This document shows, piece by piece, positions 53,722 to 63,435 of a stretch of 64,000 nt of DNA (position 1 is its first letter; the number at the start of each line of letters is the position of its first letter). The stretch spans positions 1-64,000 of the forward strand of contig NZ_FOHW01000020.1 in NCBI RefSeq assembly GCF_900111735.1, written 5' to 3'. This stretch comes from Pseudomonas graminis. Lineage in GTDB: Bacteria > Pseudomonadota > Gammaproteobacteria > Pseudomonadales > Pseudomonadaceae. Both the position numbers and the translations under genes were made by a program. Below the pieces are notes generated by a model. The model searched no databases, was not told the DNA's origin, and saw only the letters and a list, made by a program, of their open reading frames with translations.

Positions 53722-53955
53722 TTACTCTGCAGCAGCAGGAGCTTTGGTAGGACCGAACGCACCGAAACGCGACTTGAACTTGTCGACACGACCGCCGACG
53801 TCCAGAGTTTTTTGCTTGCCGGTGTAGAACGGGTGGCACTCGTTGCAAACGTCCAGGCTCAGAGGCTTGGCCAGTGTGGAACGGGTTTTGATGACATTGC
53901 CGCAGCTGCAGGTTGCGTCAATGGCTTCGTAAACTGGATGGATATCAGCTTTCAT
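53722..53955 (-). CDS. rpmE: 50S ribosomal protein L31, zinc-binding form
   Basis: This 77-residue ribosomal protein is the C+ form of L31. The cysteines in TCSCGN (16 and 18) and [11 protein letters not shown] (37 and 40) bind zinc. GAGGAA precedes the ATG at 53955. It is divergent from priA and lies just upstream of the nuclease gene. The zinc-free paralogue, if any, is elsewhere. Confidence 0.97.
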   Translation of the reverse strand: MKADIHPVYEAIDATCSCGNVIKTRSTLAKPLSLDVCNECHPFYTGKQKTLDVGGRVDKFKSRFGAFGPTKAPAAAE

Positions 53956-54123
53956 GGGTATTTCCTCAGGCTATCGTGCCGCCACCCAACACTATTGTTG
54001 AATACCGCACGGAATTAGGCCGCGCATATTAACAGACAACGCCAATCACGCAAGGGAACGTTAACGCCGGTCGTCTGCTAAGATCGCGCCCTTCGTCATA
54101 CTCCGTAACAGGATATCCCCCGC

Positions 54124-56343
54124 GTGTCCGACGCCATCTTGCGCCTCGCCCTGCCCTCGCCGCTGCGCCGCCTGTTCGACTACCTTGCCCCCGCAGGTGT
54201 GCCGCGCAGTGCCTTGCAGCCAGGGATGCGCCTGCGCGTGCCGTTCGGCCGTCGGGAGATGATTGGCGTGCTGGTGGAGGTCGTTGACCACAGCGAAGTG
54301 CCGGCCGACAAGCTCAAGCCGGCGATTGCGGTGCTGGACGCCGACGTGCCATTGCCGCCTGCATTGTTCAAGCTGTGCCTGTGGACTGCACAGTATTACC
54401 AGCACAGCCTGGGCGACACATTCAGCTGGGCGTTACCGGTGCTGCTGCGCCAGGGCGAACCGGCGGAAGCCCGACAAGAGCGGTTCTGGCAGGCGGCTCC
54501 TGACGCCAGCATCGATGACCCGCGCATCGCCCGGGCGCCGAAACAAAAAGAAGCGCTGCGCACGCTGGCCCAACACCCCCACGGCGTGGCTCATCAATTG
54601 CTGAGCAAGCTGATGCTTAACCGGGACAGCCTGAATCTGCTGCTCGCCAAGGGACTGGTGACCGTCGAGGTGCGCGGTCATGGACCGGTCGAGCGGCACG
54701 AACACTGGCTGGCGCAGCCGGAACTGCCGCTCAACACCGAACAGCGGGCCGCCTTTGAAGCCATTCGTTCGGGGTTCGGCAGCTTTCACGCCTCATTGCT
54801 GGCGGGGGTCACCGGCAGCGGCAAGACCGAGGTGTACCTGCAGCTCATCCGCGAAACGCTGGAAGCGGGCAAGCAGGCGCTGGTGCTGATTCCGGAGATC
54901 AACCTGGGCCCACAGACCCTTGCGCGTTTCGAGCAGAGATTCAACGCACGCATCGCGCTGCTGCACTCGGCAGTCAACGATCGGGATCGGCTCGACGCGT
55001 GGCTGGCAGCACGCGATGGCGAAGCCGACATCATCATCGGCACCCGTTCGGCGCTGTTCACCCCGATGAAAAACCCCGGGCTGATCATCATCGACGAGGA
55101 GCACGACGGCTCCTATAAACAGCAGGAAGGCCTGCGCTACCACGCACGGGACCTGGCGCTGGTGAGGGCGCATCAGGAGGACATCCCGATCGTGCTCGGC
55201 TCGGCGACGCCTTCACTGGAAAGCCTGCACAACGCCCACACTGGTCGATACGCGCTCCTGCGCCTGAATCAGCGCGCGGGCGGCGCTCAGCAACCCCGCT
55301 TCCTGCGGCTGGACGTGAAAAGCCGCCCCCTCGACAGCGGCATTTCAGGCCCCATGCAGCAAGCCATCGGCCAGACCCTGGCGGCGGGTCAACAGGTGTT
55401 GGTGTTCCTAAACCGACGCGGCTTTGCCCCGACGCTGTTGTGTCACGACTGTGGCTGGCTGTCGGAATGCCCTCGCTGCGACGCGCGCATGACCGTTCAC
55501 CAACGCTCGGGTGAGCTGCGCTGCCATCATTGCGGCCATGTCGAGCGCGTGCCACGCAATTGCCCGGCATGCGGCAAGGTCGATCTGCGCCCGGTCGGTG
55601 CAGGGACCGAGCGTGCCGAGGAGCGGCTGGCGATTCTGTTCCCCGACTATCCGGTGCTGCGCGTCGATCGGGACAGCACCTCGCGCAAGGACGCGATGAA
55701 TCAGCTGTTCGCGACCATCCAGAAAGGCCAGCCGTGCATTCTGGTGGGCACCCAGATGCTCGCCAAAGGGCATCACTTCCCTCGCGTGACGCTGGTGTCG
55801 ATTCTCGACGCCGATGGCGGGCTGTTCTCCGGCGACTTCCGCGCCAGCGAGCGCATGGCGCAATTGATTGTGCAGGTCGCAGGCAGAGCCGGGCGCGCCG
55901 AAGAGCCGGGCAAGGTAATCATCCAGACCCACCTGGCCGACCATCCTTTATTGATTCAACTCACCGAGCAGGGTTATTTCGCTTTTGCCGAGCAGGCCTT
56001 GAGCGAACGTCGCGCCGCCGGGCTGCCGCCGTTTTCACACCTGGCGCTGTTGCGCGCAGAAGCGCACAAGCCGGGTCAGGCCGAAGGCTTTCTGGATGAA
56101 GCCTGCACCGAAGCCGAGCGATTGCTGAAGGACATGGCGCTGGGCGGCATCGAGCTGCTGGGGCCGGTTCCGGCACCGATGGAACGACGCGCCGGACGCT
56201 ATCGCGCTCAATTGCTGGTTCAGGCAAACGCCCGCGCGCCGCTGCACAAGCTGCTTGCGACTTGGCTGCTGACGCTGGAAAACATGCCAAGCGGGCGCCA
56301 GGTCAGATGGTCGCTGGACGTGGATCCGGTGGACCTTTATTGA
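54124..56343 (+). CDS. priA: Primosomal protein N' (replication restart helicase PriA)
   Basis: This 739-residue 3'-5' helicase reloads the replisome at stalled forks. The N-terminal 3'-end-binding domain spans about 1-105. Walker A is GVTGSGKTEVYL (about 228-239) and the DEEH box is IIDEEHDGSYK (about 320-330). The zinc insert has four CxxC pairs between about 440 and 490 (CHDCGW, CPRC, CHHCG, CPACG). The start is GTG at 54124, with AGGA about 11 bases upstream. It is followed by argS. Confidence 0.97.
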   Translation: MSDAILRLALPSPLRRLFDYLAPAGVPRSALQPGMRLRVPFGRREMIGVLVEVVDHSEVPADKLKPAIAVLDADVPLPPALFKLCLWTAQYYQHSLGDTFSWALPVLLRQGEPAEARQERFWQAAPDASIDDPRIARAPKQKEALRTLAQHPHGVAHQLLSKLMLNRDSLNLLLAKGLVTVEVRGHGPVERHEHWLAQPELPLNTEQRAAFEAIRSGFGSFHASLLAGVTGSGKTEVYLQLIRETLEAGKQALVLIPEINLGPQTLARFEQRFNARIALLHSAVNDRDRLDAWLAARDGEADIIIGTRSALFTPMKNPGLIIIDEEHDGSYKQQEGLRYHARDLALVRAHQEDIPIVLGSATPSLESLHNAHTGRYALLRLNQRAGGAQQPRFLRLDVKSRPLDSGISGPMQQAIGQTLAAGQQVLVFLNRRGFAPTLLCHDCGWLSECPRCDARMTVHQRSGELRCHHCGHVERVPRNCPACGKVDLRPVGAGTERAEERLAILFPDYPVLRVDRDSTSRKDAMNQLFATIQKGQPCILVGTQMLAKGHHFPRVTLVSILDADGGLFSGDFRASERMAQLIVQVAGRAGRAEEPGKVIIQTHLADHPLLIQLTEQGYFAFAEQALSERRAAGLPPFSHLALLRAEAHKPGQAEGFLDEACTEAERLLKDMALGGIELLGPVPAPMERRAGRYRAQLLVQANARAPLHKLLATWLLTLENMPSGRQVRWSLDVDPVDLY

Positions 56344-56463
56344 TTCGCATCGGCTGACCGCGCATCCAGCGCGGTTGGCAAGGCGGCTCCGGCCACGGAT
56401 AATGCCCAGTTTTTCCACCCGCGCATCCAGGCGCGGCCGCGCTTGCGGTCGAAAGAGAGCACC

Positions 56464-58209
56464 ATGAAAGACACCATCCGCCAGCTGATTCAACAAGCTC
56501 TGAGCCAACTCGTCACCGATGGCGTCTTGCCGGAAGGGCTGACGCCGGCGATTCAGGTGGAGAACGCCAAGGACAAGAAAAACGGCGACTTCGCCAGCAA
56601 TATCGCGATGATGCTGGCCAAGCCTGCAGGCATGAAACCGCGCGATCTGGCCGAGAAAATCGTCGCCGCGCTGCCCGCTGACGAGCAAATCACCCGGGTC
56701 GACATTGCCGGCCCCGGCTTCCTCAACTTTTTCCAGAACACCCAGGCTCTGGCTTCGCGCCTTGACGAAGCCCTCGCCGACGCGACCCTGTCCGTGCGCA
56801 AGAACGGCCCCGCTCAACGCGTTGTGGTTGACCTGTCTGCACCGAATCTGGCTAAAGAGATGCACGTCGGCCACTTGCGCTCGACCATCATTGGCGACGG
56901 CGTGGCCAGCGTTCTTGAGTTCCTTGGCGACACCGTGATCCGTCAGAACCACGTCGGCGACTGGGGCACTCAGTTCGGCATGCTGCTGGCCTATCTCCAG
57001 GAAACCCCGGCGACCAGCGACGAGCTGGCTGACCTCGAAAACTTCTACCGCGCCGCCAAAGGCCGTTTCGACGAGTCCGAGGAGTTCGCCGAGCGCGCAC
57101 GTGGGCTGGTGGTCAAGCTGCAAGCAGGCGACGCCGAGTGCCTTAGCCTGTGGACGCGCTTCAAGGACATCTCCCTGTCTCACTGCCAGGAAGTGTATGA
57201 GCGCCTGAACGTCAAACTCACGCCGAAGGACGTCATGGGCGAAAGCGCCTACAACGACGACCTCGCCAATGTCGTCGCCGATCTGAAGAAAGCCGGCCTG
57301 CTGGTCGAGAGCAACGGCGCGCAGTGCGTGTTCCTCGAAGAATTCAAAACCGCTGAAGGCACGCCGCTGCCGGTGATCGTGCAAAAGGCCGGTGGCGGTT
57401 ATCTGTATGCCACCACCGACCTCGCCGCCATTCGCTACCGCAGCAACGTGCTGAAAGCCGACCGCTCGCTGTATTTCGTCGATCAGCGTCAGGCCCTGCA
57501 CTTCCAGCAGGTCTTCGAAGTGGCGCGCCGGGCAGGCTTCGTCACCAACGACATGCAAATGGAGCACATGGGCTTCGGCACCATGAACGGCGCCGATGGC
57601 CGTCCGTTCAAGACCCGCGATGGCGGCACGGTCAAGCTGGTCGACCTGCTCGACGAAGCGCAAGAACGCGCCTACACCCTGGTGAAAGAGAAAAACCCGG
57701 ACGTCGCCGAAGACGAGTTGCGCTCGATCGCCAAGGTCGTGGGCATCAGTGCGGTGAAATATGCCGACCTGTCCAAGCATCGCGCCAGCGACTACAGCTT
57801 TAACTTCGACCAGATGCTCAGCTTCGAAGGCAACACCGCGCCTTATCTGCTGTACGCCTACACCCGTGTGGCCGGCGTGTTCCGCAAGCTCGAAGAAAAG
57901 GGCGAAACCTTCGACGCGAGCCAGGGCCAAATCATCCTGGACGCACCCCAGGAGCAAGACCTGGCCGCGCGTCTGGCGCAGTTCGGCGAGACCGTCAACA
58001 CCGTGGCCGACAAGGGCACGCCCCATGTGCTCTGCGCCTATGTGTACGACCTCGCCGGTCTGTTCTCCAGTTTTTACGAGAACTGCCCGATCCTGGCGGC
58101 AGAAAACCCTGAACAACAGCAAAGCCGTCTGCGCCTCGCCGCCCTGACCGGTCGCACCCTCAAGCAAGGCCTGCAGTTGCTGGGTCTGGACACTCTGGAG
58201 CGTATGTAA
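56464..58209 (+). CDS. argS: Arginyl-tRNA synthetase
   Basis: This 581-residue class I enzyme charges tRNA-Arg. I use the ATG at 56464 ([10 protein letters not shown]). The N-terminal Add-1 domain spans about 1-110. The HIGH motif appears as HVGH in [12 protein letters not shown] (about 138-141). The KMSKS loop is degenerate, as usual for ArgRS ([11 protein letters not shown]). The C-terminal DALR anticodon domain is about 465-581 and ends TLERM. The next gene starts one base after the stop. Confidence 0.97.
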   Translation: MKDTIRQLIQQALSQLVTDGVLPEGLTPAIQVENAKDKKNGDFASNIAMMLAKPAGMKPRDLAEKIVAALPADEQITRVDIAGPGFLNFFQNTQALASRLDEALADATLSVRKNGPAQRVVVDLSAPNLAKEMHVGHLRSTIIGDGVASVLEFLGDTVIRQNHVGDWGTQFGMLLAYLQETPATSDELADLENFYRAAKGRFDESEEFAERARGLVVKLQAGDAECLSLWTRFKDISLSHCQEVYERLNVKLTPKDVMGESAYNDDLANVVADLKKAGLLVESNGAQCVFLEEFKTAEGTPLPVIVQKAGGGYLYATTDLAAIRYRSNVLKADRSLYFVDQRQALHFQQVFEVARRAGFVTNDMQMEHMGFGTMNGADGRPFKTRDGGTVKLVDLLDEAQERAYTLVKEKNPDVAEDELRSIAKVVGISAVKYADLSKHRASDYSFNFDQMLSFEGNTAPYLLYAYTRVAGVFRKLEEKGETFDASQGQIILDAPQEQDLAARLAQFGETVNTVADKGTPHVLCAYVYDLAGLFSSFYENCPILAAENPEQQQSRLRLAALTGRTLKQGLQLLGLDTLERM

Positions 58210-58210
58210 G

Positions 58211-58900
58211 TTGGCCGTTAAAAAGAAACCTGCTCCCAAGCGCGGCGCCAGCCGGTATCAGGCTCCTGCAAAGACACCGATTCCGGGCTGGGTGTGGATG
58301 GCGATCGGCCTGACCGTCGGCGCTTTCGTCGTTTTCCTGATGAAGCTCGAACCCGGCAGCGGCGACGACATCAAGCGCGTGAGGGCTGAAGCCAAGGCCG
58401 CGAAGATCGCCGAAGCGAACAAGACGCCGCCCAGCCCGACCGCGCCTGTGAAGCCGAAATACGACTTCTACACGCTACTGCCTGAGTCGGAAGTCATCGT
58501 GCCGAACGAAGCGGTGCCCGAGAAGACGCCGCCGGTCGTGGCGCCAAGCACGCCGGTTACACCTGAAGTGGCCGCGAAGATCGACACGGCTCGGGCCCAG
58601 GCCGCGCTCAGCGGTCTGACCCCGCCACCCGCACCTCCGGTGACCAAACCGGCGGCCGTGACGACGTTCTTCCTGCAAGCGGGCTCGTTCCGCAAACAGG
58701 CCGACGCCGAGAAAGTGCGCGCGCAGATCATTCTGCTGGGGCAAACGTCGACGGTAGAGTCGGGCACGGTGAAGGATGAAACCTGGTACCGCGTACTGGT
58801 CGGCCCGTTCAGCAACCGCGAACAGCTGACCATAGCGCAGAAGCAACTGGCGGGCGGCGGCTTCAGCAACCTGCTGCTGCAACAGCGCCAGGCTCGCTAG
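58211..58900 (+). CDS. FtsN-like SPOR-domain membrane protein
   Basis: This 229-residue protein has a short basic cytoplasmic lead, one membrane helix (about 27-46, WVWMAIGLTVGAFVVFL), a Pro/Ala-rich periplasmic linker and a C-terminal SPOR domain (about 150-226, FFLQAGSFRKQADAEKV). This is the layout of FtsN and its relatives that act at the septum. The start is TTG at 58211, one base after the argS stop, so coupling is likely. The lack of clear FtsN essential helices means the exact role is open. A gene of this type follows argS in other Pseudomonas. Confidence 0.85.
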   Translation: MAVKKKPAPKRGASRYQAPAKTPIPGWVWMAIGLTVGAFVVFLMKLEPGSGDDIKRVRAEAKAAKIAEANKTPPSPTAPVKPKYDFYTLLPESEVIVPNEAVPEKTPPVVAPSTPVTPEVAAKIDTARAQAALSGLTPPPAPPVTKPAAVTTFFLQAGSFRKQADAEKVRAQIILLGQTSTVESGTVKDETWYRVLVGPFSNREQLTIAQKQLAGGGFSNLLLQQRQAR

Positions 58901-58959
58901 GGCACTGTCGCCCACCGCAGGACCAACGATCGGTCCCGCTCCACGCGGGCACGATCAGT

Positions 58960-59048
58960 TGTAGGAGTGAGCTTGCTCGCGATGACATTGGCACATCCAA
59001 CATAATGGGTGCCTGATTCACCGCAATCGCGAGCAAGCTCACTCCTAC
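58960..59048. repeat. REPIN, family 2
   Basis: TGTAGGAGTGAGCTTGCTCG (from 58960) and its perfect inverted copy ending at 59048 form 24-base arms around about 41 bases. Its sequence differs from the copies at 13808 and 32439 (GTGAGCTTGCTCGC against GCGCGCTTGCCCGC), so it is another REPIN family. Before it, GGACC/GGTCC (58920-58936) and CCCGC/GCGGG (58935-58949) hairpins may end the previous transcript. Six bases separate it from the sigma-32-type promoter. Confidence 0.9.
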
Positions 59049-59053
59049 ACAAA

Positions 59054-59082
59054 CTTGAAGCAAACTGACGCACCGCCATTCA
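59054..59082 (+). promoter_or_regulatory. Sigma-32 (RpoH) heat-shock promoter for hslVU
   Basis: CTTGAAG (59054-59060) and CGCCATTCA (59074-59082) are 13 bases apart. They match the RpoH consensus CTTGAAA and CCCCATNTA at all but a few positions. The start would be about 90 bases before hslV. Heat-shock control of hslVU is well known. Confidence 0.75.
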
Positions 59083-59176
59083 TCTCTCAACCCGCTCAAC
59101 GGTTGAAATACCCGCCCCCACCCCCATATGAGTTTCCATCAGGGCATTTTCGCCCCGCAGCGTGGAGACTCTCCCC

Positions 59177-59707
59177 TTGACCACCATCGTTTCAGTGCGC
59201 CGCCAAGGCAAAGTCGTCATGGCCGGTGACGGCCAGGTTTCTCTGGGCAATACCGTCATGAAAGGCAACGCCAAGAAAGTCCGGCGCCTTTACCACGGCC
59301 AGGTCATCGCCGGATTCGCAGGCGCCACCGCTGACGCCTTCACCCTGTTCGAGCGTTTCGAAGCCCAGCTGGAAAAACACCAGGGTCACCTTGTGCGTGC
59401 CGCCGTAGAACTGGCGAAAGAATGGCGTACCGATCGCTCCCTGAGCCGCCTTGAAGCCATGCTGGCCGTTGCCAACAAAGACGCTTCGCTGATCATTACC
59501 GGCAACGGCGACGTCGTTGAGCCCGAAGACGGCCTGATCGCCATGGGTTCCGGCGGCGCCTTTGCCCAGGCCGCAGCCCGCGCGCTGCTGCTGAAGACCG
59601 AACTCTCTGCCCGTGAAATCGCCGAAACCGCCCTGCACATTGCCGGCGACATCTGCGTCTTCACCAACCACAACATCACTATTGAGGAGCAGGACCTCGC
59701 CGAGTAA
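59177..59707 (+). CDS. hslV: ATP-dependent protease peptidase subunit HslV
   Basis: This 176-residue subunit forms the proteolytic ring of HslUV. I start at the TTG at 59177 ([10 protein letters not shown]), because Thr must be the first residue after Met removal and acts as nucleophile; GGAGA lies about 9 bases upstream. The GTG at 59162 would bury that Thr. [20 protein letters not shown] is split family sequence ([10 protein letters not shown], then [10 protein letters not shown]). It precedes hslU by about 70 bases. Confidence 0.97.
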   Translation: MTTIVSVRRQGKVVMAGDGQVSLGNTVMKGNAKKVRRLYHGQVIAGFAGATADAFTLFERFEAQLEKHQGHLVRAAVELAKEWRTDRSLSRLEAMLAVANKDASLIITGNGDVVEPEDGLIAMGSGGAFAQAAARALLLKTELSAREIAETALHIAGDICVFTNHNITIEEQDLAE

Positions 59708-59776
59708 GCGTAGGGTGATGGCCGCCATTCATCGCGGCCTGCCCGACTTGCATTCTGCCGAGGACCGTTGAAAACC

Positions 59777-61114
59777 ATGTCCATGACTCCCCGTGAAATC
59801 GTCCACGAACTCAATCGCCATATCATCGGCCAGGACGATGCCAAACGCGCCGTCGCCATTGCGCTGCGTAACCGCTGGCGCCGGATGCAGCTGCCTGAAG
59901 AGCTGCGCGTCGAAGTCACCCCCAAGAACATCCTGATGATCGGTCCGACCGGCGTCGGTAAAACCGAAATCGCCCGTCGTCTGGCCAAGCTCGCCAACGC
60001 GCCGTTTATCAAGGTCGAAGCGACCAAGTTCACCGAGGTCGGCTATGTCGGCCGCGATGTCGAGTCGATCATCCGTGATCTGGCCGACGCCGCAATGAAG
60101 CTGCTGCGCGAGCAGGAAATCACCAAGGTTCGCCACCGCGCCGAAGACGCCGCAGAAGACCGCATTCTCGACGCCCTGCTGCCACCGGCACGCGCGGGCT
60201 TCAACGAAGACGCCACGTCGGGCAGCGATTCCAACACCCGTCAGCTGTTCCGCAAGCGTCTGCGCGAGGGTCAGCTGGACGACAAGGAAATCGAAATCGA
60301 GGTCGCCGAGATGGGCGGCGTCGATATTTCCGCGCCGCCAGGCATGGAAGAGATGACCAACCAGCTGCAAAGCCTGTTTGCCAACATGGGCAAGGGCAAG
60401 AAGAAGAGCCGCAAGCTGAAAGTCAAAGACGCGCTGAAAATGGTTCGCGATGAAGAAGCGGGCCGTCTGGTGAACGACGAAGAACTGAAAGCCAAGGCGC
60501 TGGAAGCGGTTGAGCAGCACGGCATCGTGTTCATCGACGAGATCGACAAAGTGGCCAAGCGCGGCAACGTCGGTGGCGCCGATGTGTCCCGCGAAGGCGT
60601 GCAGCGCGACTTGCTGCCGCTGATCGAAGGCTGCACCGTCAACACCAAGCTGGGCATGGTCAAGACCGATCACATCCTGTTCATCGCCTCCGGTGCGTTC
60701 CACCTGAGCAAGCCAAGCGATCTGGTGCCTGAGCTGCAGGGTCGTCTGCCGATTCGTGTCGAACTGAAAGCGCTGAGCCCGCAGGATTTCGAACGCATTC
60801 TGACCGAACCCCATGCGTCGCTGACCGAGCAATACCGCGAGCTGTTGAAGACCGAAGGCCTGAACATCGCGTTCCTGCCGGATGGCATCAAGCGCCTGGC
60901 CGAGATTGCCTGGCAGGTCAACGAGAAGACCGAGAACATCGGTGCGCGTCGCCTGCACACGCTGCTTGAGCGGTTGCTGGAGGAGGTTTCTTTCAGTGCC
61001 GGCGACTTGGCGGGTACGCAGGATGGCGGGACGATTCAGATCGACGCTGAATACGTGAACAGCCACTTGGGTGAGCTGGCGGAAGACGAAGATCTGTCGC
61101 GCTACATTCTTTGA
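59777..61114 (+). CDS. hslU: HslUV unfoldase (AAA+ ATPase HslU)
   Basis: This is 445 residues from the ATG at 59777 ([13 protein letters not shown]). A TTG at 59768 has better spacing from GAGG (59760-59763) and cannot be excluded. Walker A is GPTGVGKTE (about 57-65) and Walker B is VFIDEIDK (about 255-262). The I domain (about 110-240) recognises substrates, and the C-terminal EDLSRYIL docks in HslV. It unfolds proteins for HslV. Confidence 0.97.
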   Translation: MSMTPREIVHELNRHIIGQDDAKRAVAIALRNRWRRMQLPEELRVEVTPKNILMIGPTGVGKTEIARRLAKLANAPFIKVEATKFTEVGYVGRDVESIIRDLADAAMKLLREQEITKVRHRAEDAAEDRILDALLPPARAGFNEDATSGSDSNTRQLFRKRLREGQLDDKEIEIEVAEMGGVDISAPPGMEEMTNQLQSLFANMGKGKKKSRKLKVKDALKMVRDEEAGRLVNDEELKAKALEAVEQHGIVFIDEIDKVAKRGNVGGADVSREGVQRDLLPLIEGCTVNTKLGMVKTDHILFIASGAFHLSKPSDLVPELQGRLPIRVELKALSPQDFERILTEPHASLTEQYRELLKTEGLNIAFLPDGIKRLAEIAWQVNEKTENIGARRLHTLLERLLEEVSFSAGDLAGTQDGGTIQIDAEYVNSHLGELAEDEDLSRYIL

Positions 61115-61118
61115 TAGC

Positions 61119-61209
61119 AGCTGCAAGCTGTGAGCTTCAAGCTGCAAGCAGATTTCACTGGCTACCGAAATCTGCTTGGCTTGTAGCTTGCCGCTTGTAG
61201 CTCACAGCT
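61119..61209. repeat. Long imperfect palindrome of CAAGC-type units, copy D
   Basis: The inner arms AAGCAGATTTC (61146-61156) and GAAATCTGCTT (61167-61177) pair perfectly over 10 bases. The outer parts, with repeated AGCTGCAAG/AGCTTCAAG on the left and complementary GTAGCTTG units on the right, extend the stem to about 40 bases with mismatches. It lies between hslU and the DUF971 gene and is the cleanest copy. Confidence 0.75.
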
Positions 61210-61228
61210 CGCCGTTGAGACCACCTCC

Positions 61229-61606
61229 ATGACCCGCATCCCCACCGCCATCCAGCTACACAAAGCCTCGAAAGTCCTCAGCCTGAAATACGGGCCGGAT
61301 GAGGAATACCGCTTGCCGGCGGAATTTCTGCGGGTGCACTCGCCTTCGGCGGAGGTGCAGGGCCACGGCAATCCGATTCTGCAATTTGGCAAGCTGGGCG
61401 TCGGGCTCACCAAGGTAGAGCCCGCCGGCCAGTACGCGCTGAAGCTGACCTTCGACGATGGTCATGACAGCGGCTTGTTCACTTGGGAATACCTGGAGCA
61501 ACTGGCGCAACGCCAGGCGCAACTGTGGGAGGAGTATCTGGCCGAACTCAAGGCCGCCGGCAAATCCCGCGACCCTTCCGAGCAAGTCATCAAGCTGATG
61601 CTCTAG
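61229..61606 (+). CDS. DUF971 protein (gamma-butyrobetaine hydroxylase-like N-terminal domain)
   Basis: This 125-residue protein is a single DUF971 domain (PF06155), about residues 10-100, with EYRLPAEFLRVHSPSAEV and GLFTWEYLEQL typical. In larger proteins this domain comes before a dioxygenase; alone it has been linked to iron-sulfur or zinc handling, but the role is not settled. It follows hslU here as in P. aeruginosa. The PHA-system gene faces it with 15 bases between the stops. Confidence 0.85.
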   Translation: MTRIPTAIQLHKASKVLSLKYGPDEEYRLPAEFLRVHSPSAEVQGHGNPILQFGKLGVGLTKVEPAGQYALKLTFDDGHDSGLFTWEYLEQLAQRQAQLWEEYLAELKAAGKSRDPSEQVIKLML

Positions 61607-61621
61607 CCGTCTCTACAAGCT

Positions 61622-61900
61622 TCAGGCAGTGAGTACCTTGTCGAGCTGCCGTTCAACTTCGGTCTGAATAGAGCTGCTCATGGGAGAGAGGAAGAAGTTG
61701 AGGTCGATATTCACCCGCACCCACTCATCTTCGACCGCGACAGTGCCCTTGGCGCCCTTGCCTTCCAGACCCACGGTGTCGCCTGTCCATTCGTGCTCGA
61801 TGCCGTACTTGTCGGACAGTTTCTGCAGCATGATCTCAGCCTTCTCGCGAGCCTTTTCCTTTCCCAGCGTGTGCTGGCGTTCCACGGTAATTCTGGCCAC
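61622..61900 (-). CDS. Polyhydroxyalkanoic acid system family protein (PF09650)
   Basis: This 92-residue protein belongs to the small PHA_gran_rgn family (MARITVERQHTLGKEKAREKAE, split; later WVRVNIDLNFFLSPM). Such proteins are usually coded by the PHA granule locus, perhaps binding granules or DNA. Here no phaC, phaZ, phaD, phaF or phaI is nearby. It is divergent from ubiE with about 140 bases between. Its role without the cluster is unknown. Confidence 0.85.
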   Translation of the reverse strand: MARITVERQHTLGKEKAREKAEIMLQKLSDKYGIEHEWTGDTVGLEGKGAKGTVAVEDEWVRVNIDLNFFLSPMSSSIQTEVERQLDKVLTA

Positions 61901-62041
61901 TGACGGGCTCCTGCTTCGGCTTAAATCGTCGGCGCACTATACCAGCGGCCCGGAGCGAAGAAACTGTTGGCCGTGCGCCTTGTCAAGACAAAGCCAGCCC
62001 CGACGATTAGAATGGCACCACTTTATTCCGGTGACAGCGAT

Positions 62042-62812
62042 ATGAATGATCCGCGCAAAGGCAGCGATGCCGAACCCATCACCCACTTCGGTTACAAAAA
62101 CGTACCGGAAAGCCAGAAGGCCGAGAAAGTCGCCGAGGTATTTCACTCCGTCGCGGCCAAATATGACCTGATGAACGACGTACTGTCCGGCGGCATGCAT
62201 CGCCTCTGGAAGCGCTTCACCATCGAACTGTCCGGCGTTCGCAGCGGCAACCGCGTACTCGACATCGCGGGCGGCACCGGTGATCTGGCGAAGAAGTTCT
62301 CCCATCTTGTCGGCCCGACCGGCGAAGTCGTACTGGCCGACATCAACGCTTCGATGCTCAAGGTGGGTCGTGACCGCCTGTTGGATCGCGGGGTGGCCGG
62401 CAACATCAAGTTCGTCCAGGCCGACGCTGAAAAGCTGCCGTTCCCTGACAACCACTTCGACTGCGTGACCATCGCCTTCGGCCTGCGCAACGTGACGCAC
62501 AAAGAAGACGCCATCCGCTCCATGCTGCGCGTGCTCAAGCCGGGTGGTCGGTTGCTGGTGCTTGAATTCTCCAAGCCAACCAGCAAAGTCATGTCCAAGA
62601 TCTACGACGCCTACTCGTTCGCTTTCATGCCGCTGGCCGGCAAGCTGATCACCAACGATTCGGAAAGCTACCGCTATCTGGCAGAGTCGATCCGCATGCA
62701 CCCCGATCAGGAAACCCTGAAGTCGATGATGGTTCAGGCCGGTTTCGACCGCGTGACTTACCACAACATGACCTCCGGCATCGTCGCGCTGCATCGGGGC
62801 ATCAAGCCCTGA
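62042..62812 (+). CDS. ubiE: Ubiquinone/menaquinone methyltransferase UbiE
   Basis: This 256-residue SAM-dependent C-methyltransferase acts in ubiquinone synthesis. I use the ATG at 62042 ([20 protein letters not shown] is the first 20 residues). The SAM motif [15 protein letters not shown] is at about 75-89, and the family signatures [16 protein letters not shown] and [14 protein letters not shown] are present. It overlaps ubiJ by one base (TGATG). Confidence 0.97.
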   Translation: MNDPRKGSDAEPITHFGYKNVPESQKAEKVAEVFHSVAAKYDLMNDVLSGGMHRLWKRFTIELSGVRSGNRVLDIAGGTGDLAKKFSHLVGPTGEVVLADINASMLKVGRDRLLDRGVAGNIKFVQADAEKLPFPDNHFDCVTIAFGLRNVTHKEDAIRSMLRVLKPGGRLLVLEFSKPTSKVMSKIYDAYSFAFMPLAGKLITNDSESYRYLAESIRMHPDQETLKSMMVQAGFDRVTYHNMTSGIVALHRGIKP

Positions 62813-63435
62813 TGCTGATCAACGGCTTGCTCGCCAGTGCCGAGCACGGCGTCAATCGCGTGCTGCGCATGGACAGCACCGCCCTGCCACGCCTTGACCG
62901 GCTGAGCGGCAAGGTCATCGCGATCGAATGCACCAGCCCGGCGTTTCATCTGCACGTGCTGCCCAGTGACGACGGCCTGATGCTGGCGGCGAACTGGGAT
63001 GGCGGCGCAGATGTAACCCTGCGCGCCCCCGCTGCGAGCCTGATGCGTCTGGCGATGAGCAAAGACAAAAATGCCGTGCTGCACAGCCCGGAAGTCGAGC
63101 TGGATGGCGAAAGTGCCGTGCTGCTTGAGCTGGTGGGCGTGCTGCAGGACCTGGACCTCGACTGGGAGTACGACCTGCAACGCTGGCTCGGTCCCGTCGC
63201 GGCGCCCTTGATCGGCGGGCATCTGCGCAACAGCGCGCGCTGGACCCGCGACAGCGCAACCAGCCTCAGCCACAACCTGGCCGAATACCTGGCCGAAGAA
63301 TCCCGCACGCTGGTCGGCAAACGCGAGGCCGAAGCCCGCTTCGCCGAACTGGATCAGACCAAACAAGACCTGGAACGCCTCGAAGCCCGCTTCGAGCGTC
63401 TGGCCCACTCCCTCAAATCCAGCGATAACGCATGA
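62812..63435 (+). CDS. ubiJ: Ubiquinone biosynthesis accessory factor UbiJ
   Basis: This 207-residue protein has an N-terminal SCP2 lipid-binding domain (about 15-120) and a C-terminal coiled coil (about 165-205). UbiJ helps gather the soluble Ubi enzymes and binds lipid. It is between ubiE and ubiB with overlaps on both sides, the conserved ubiEJB operon. Confidence 0.93.
   Translation: MLINGLLASAEHGVNRVLRMDSTALPRLDRLSGKVIAIECTSPAFHLHVLPSDDGLMLAANWDGGADVTLRAPAASLMRLAMSKDKNAVLHSPEVELDGESAVLLELVGVLQDLDLDWEYDLQRWLGPVAAPLIGGHLRNSARWTRDSATSLSHNLAEYLAEESRTLVGKREAEARFAELDQTKQDLERLEARFERLAHSLKSSDNA

Noticed and set aside
56035..58239. 734-residue open frame antisense to argS and the priA end
   Set aside because: It crosses two real genes on the other strand and has shadow-like composition.
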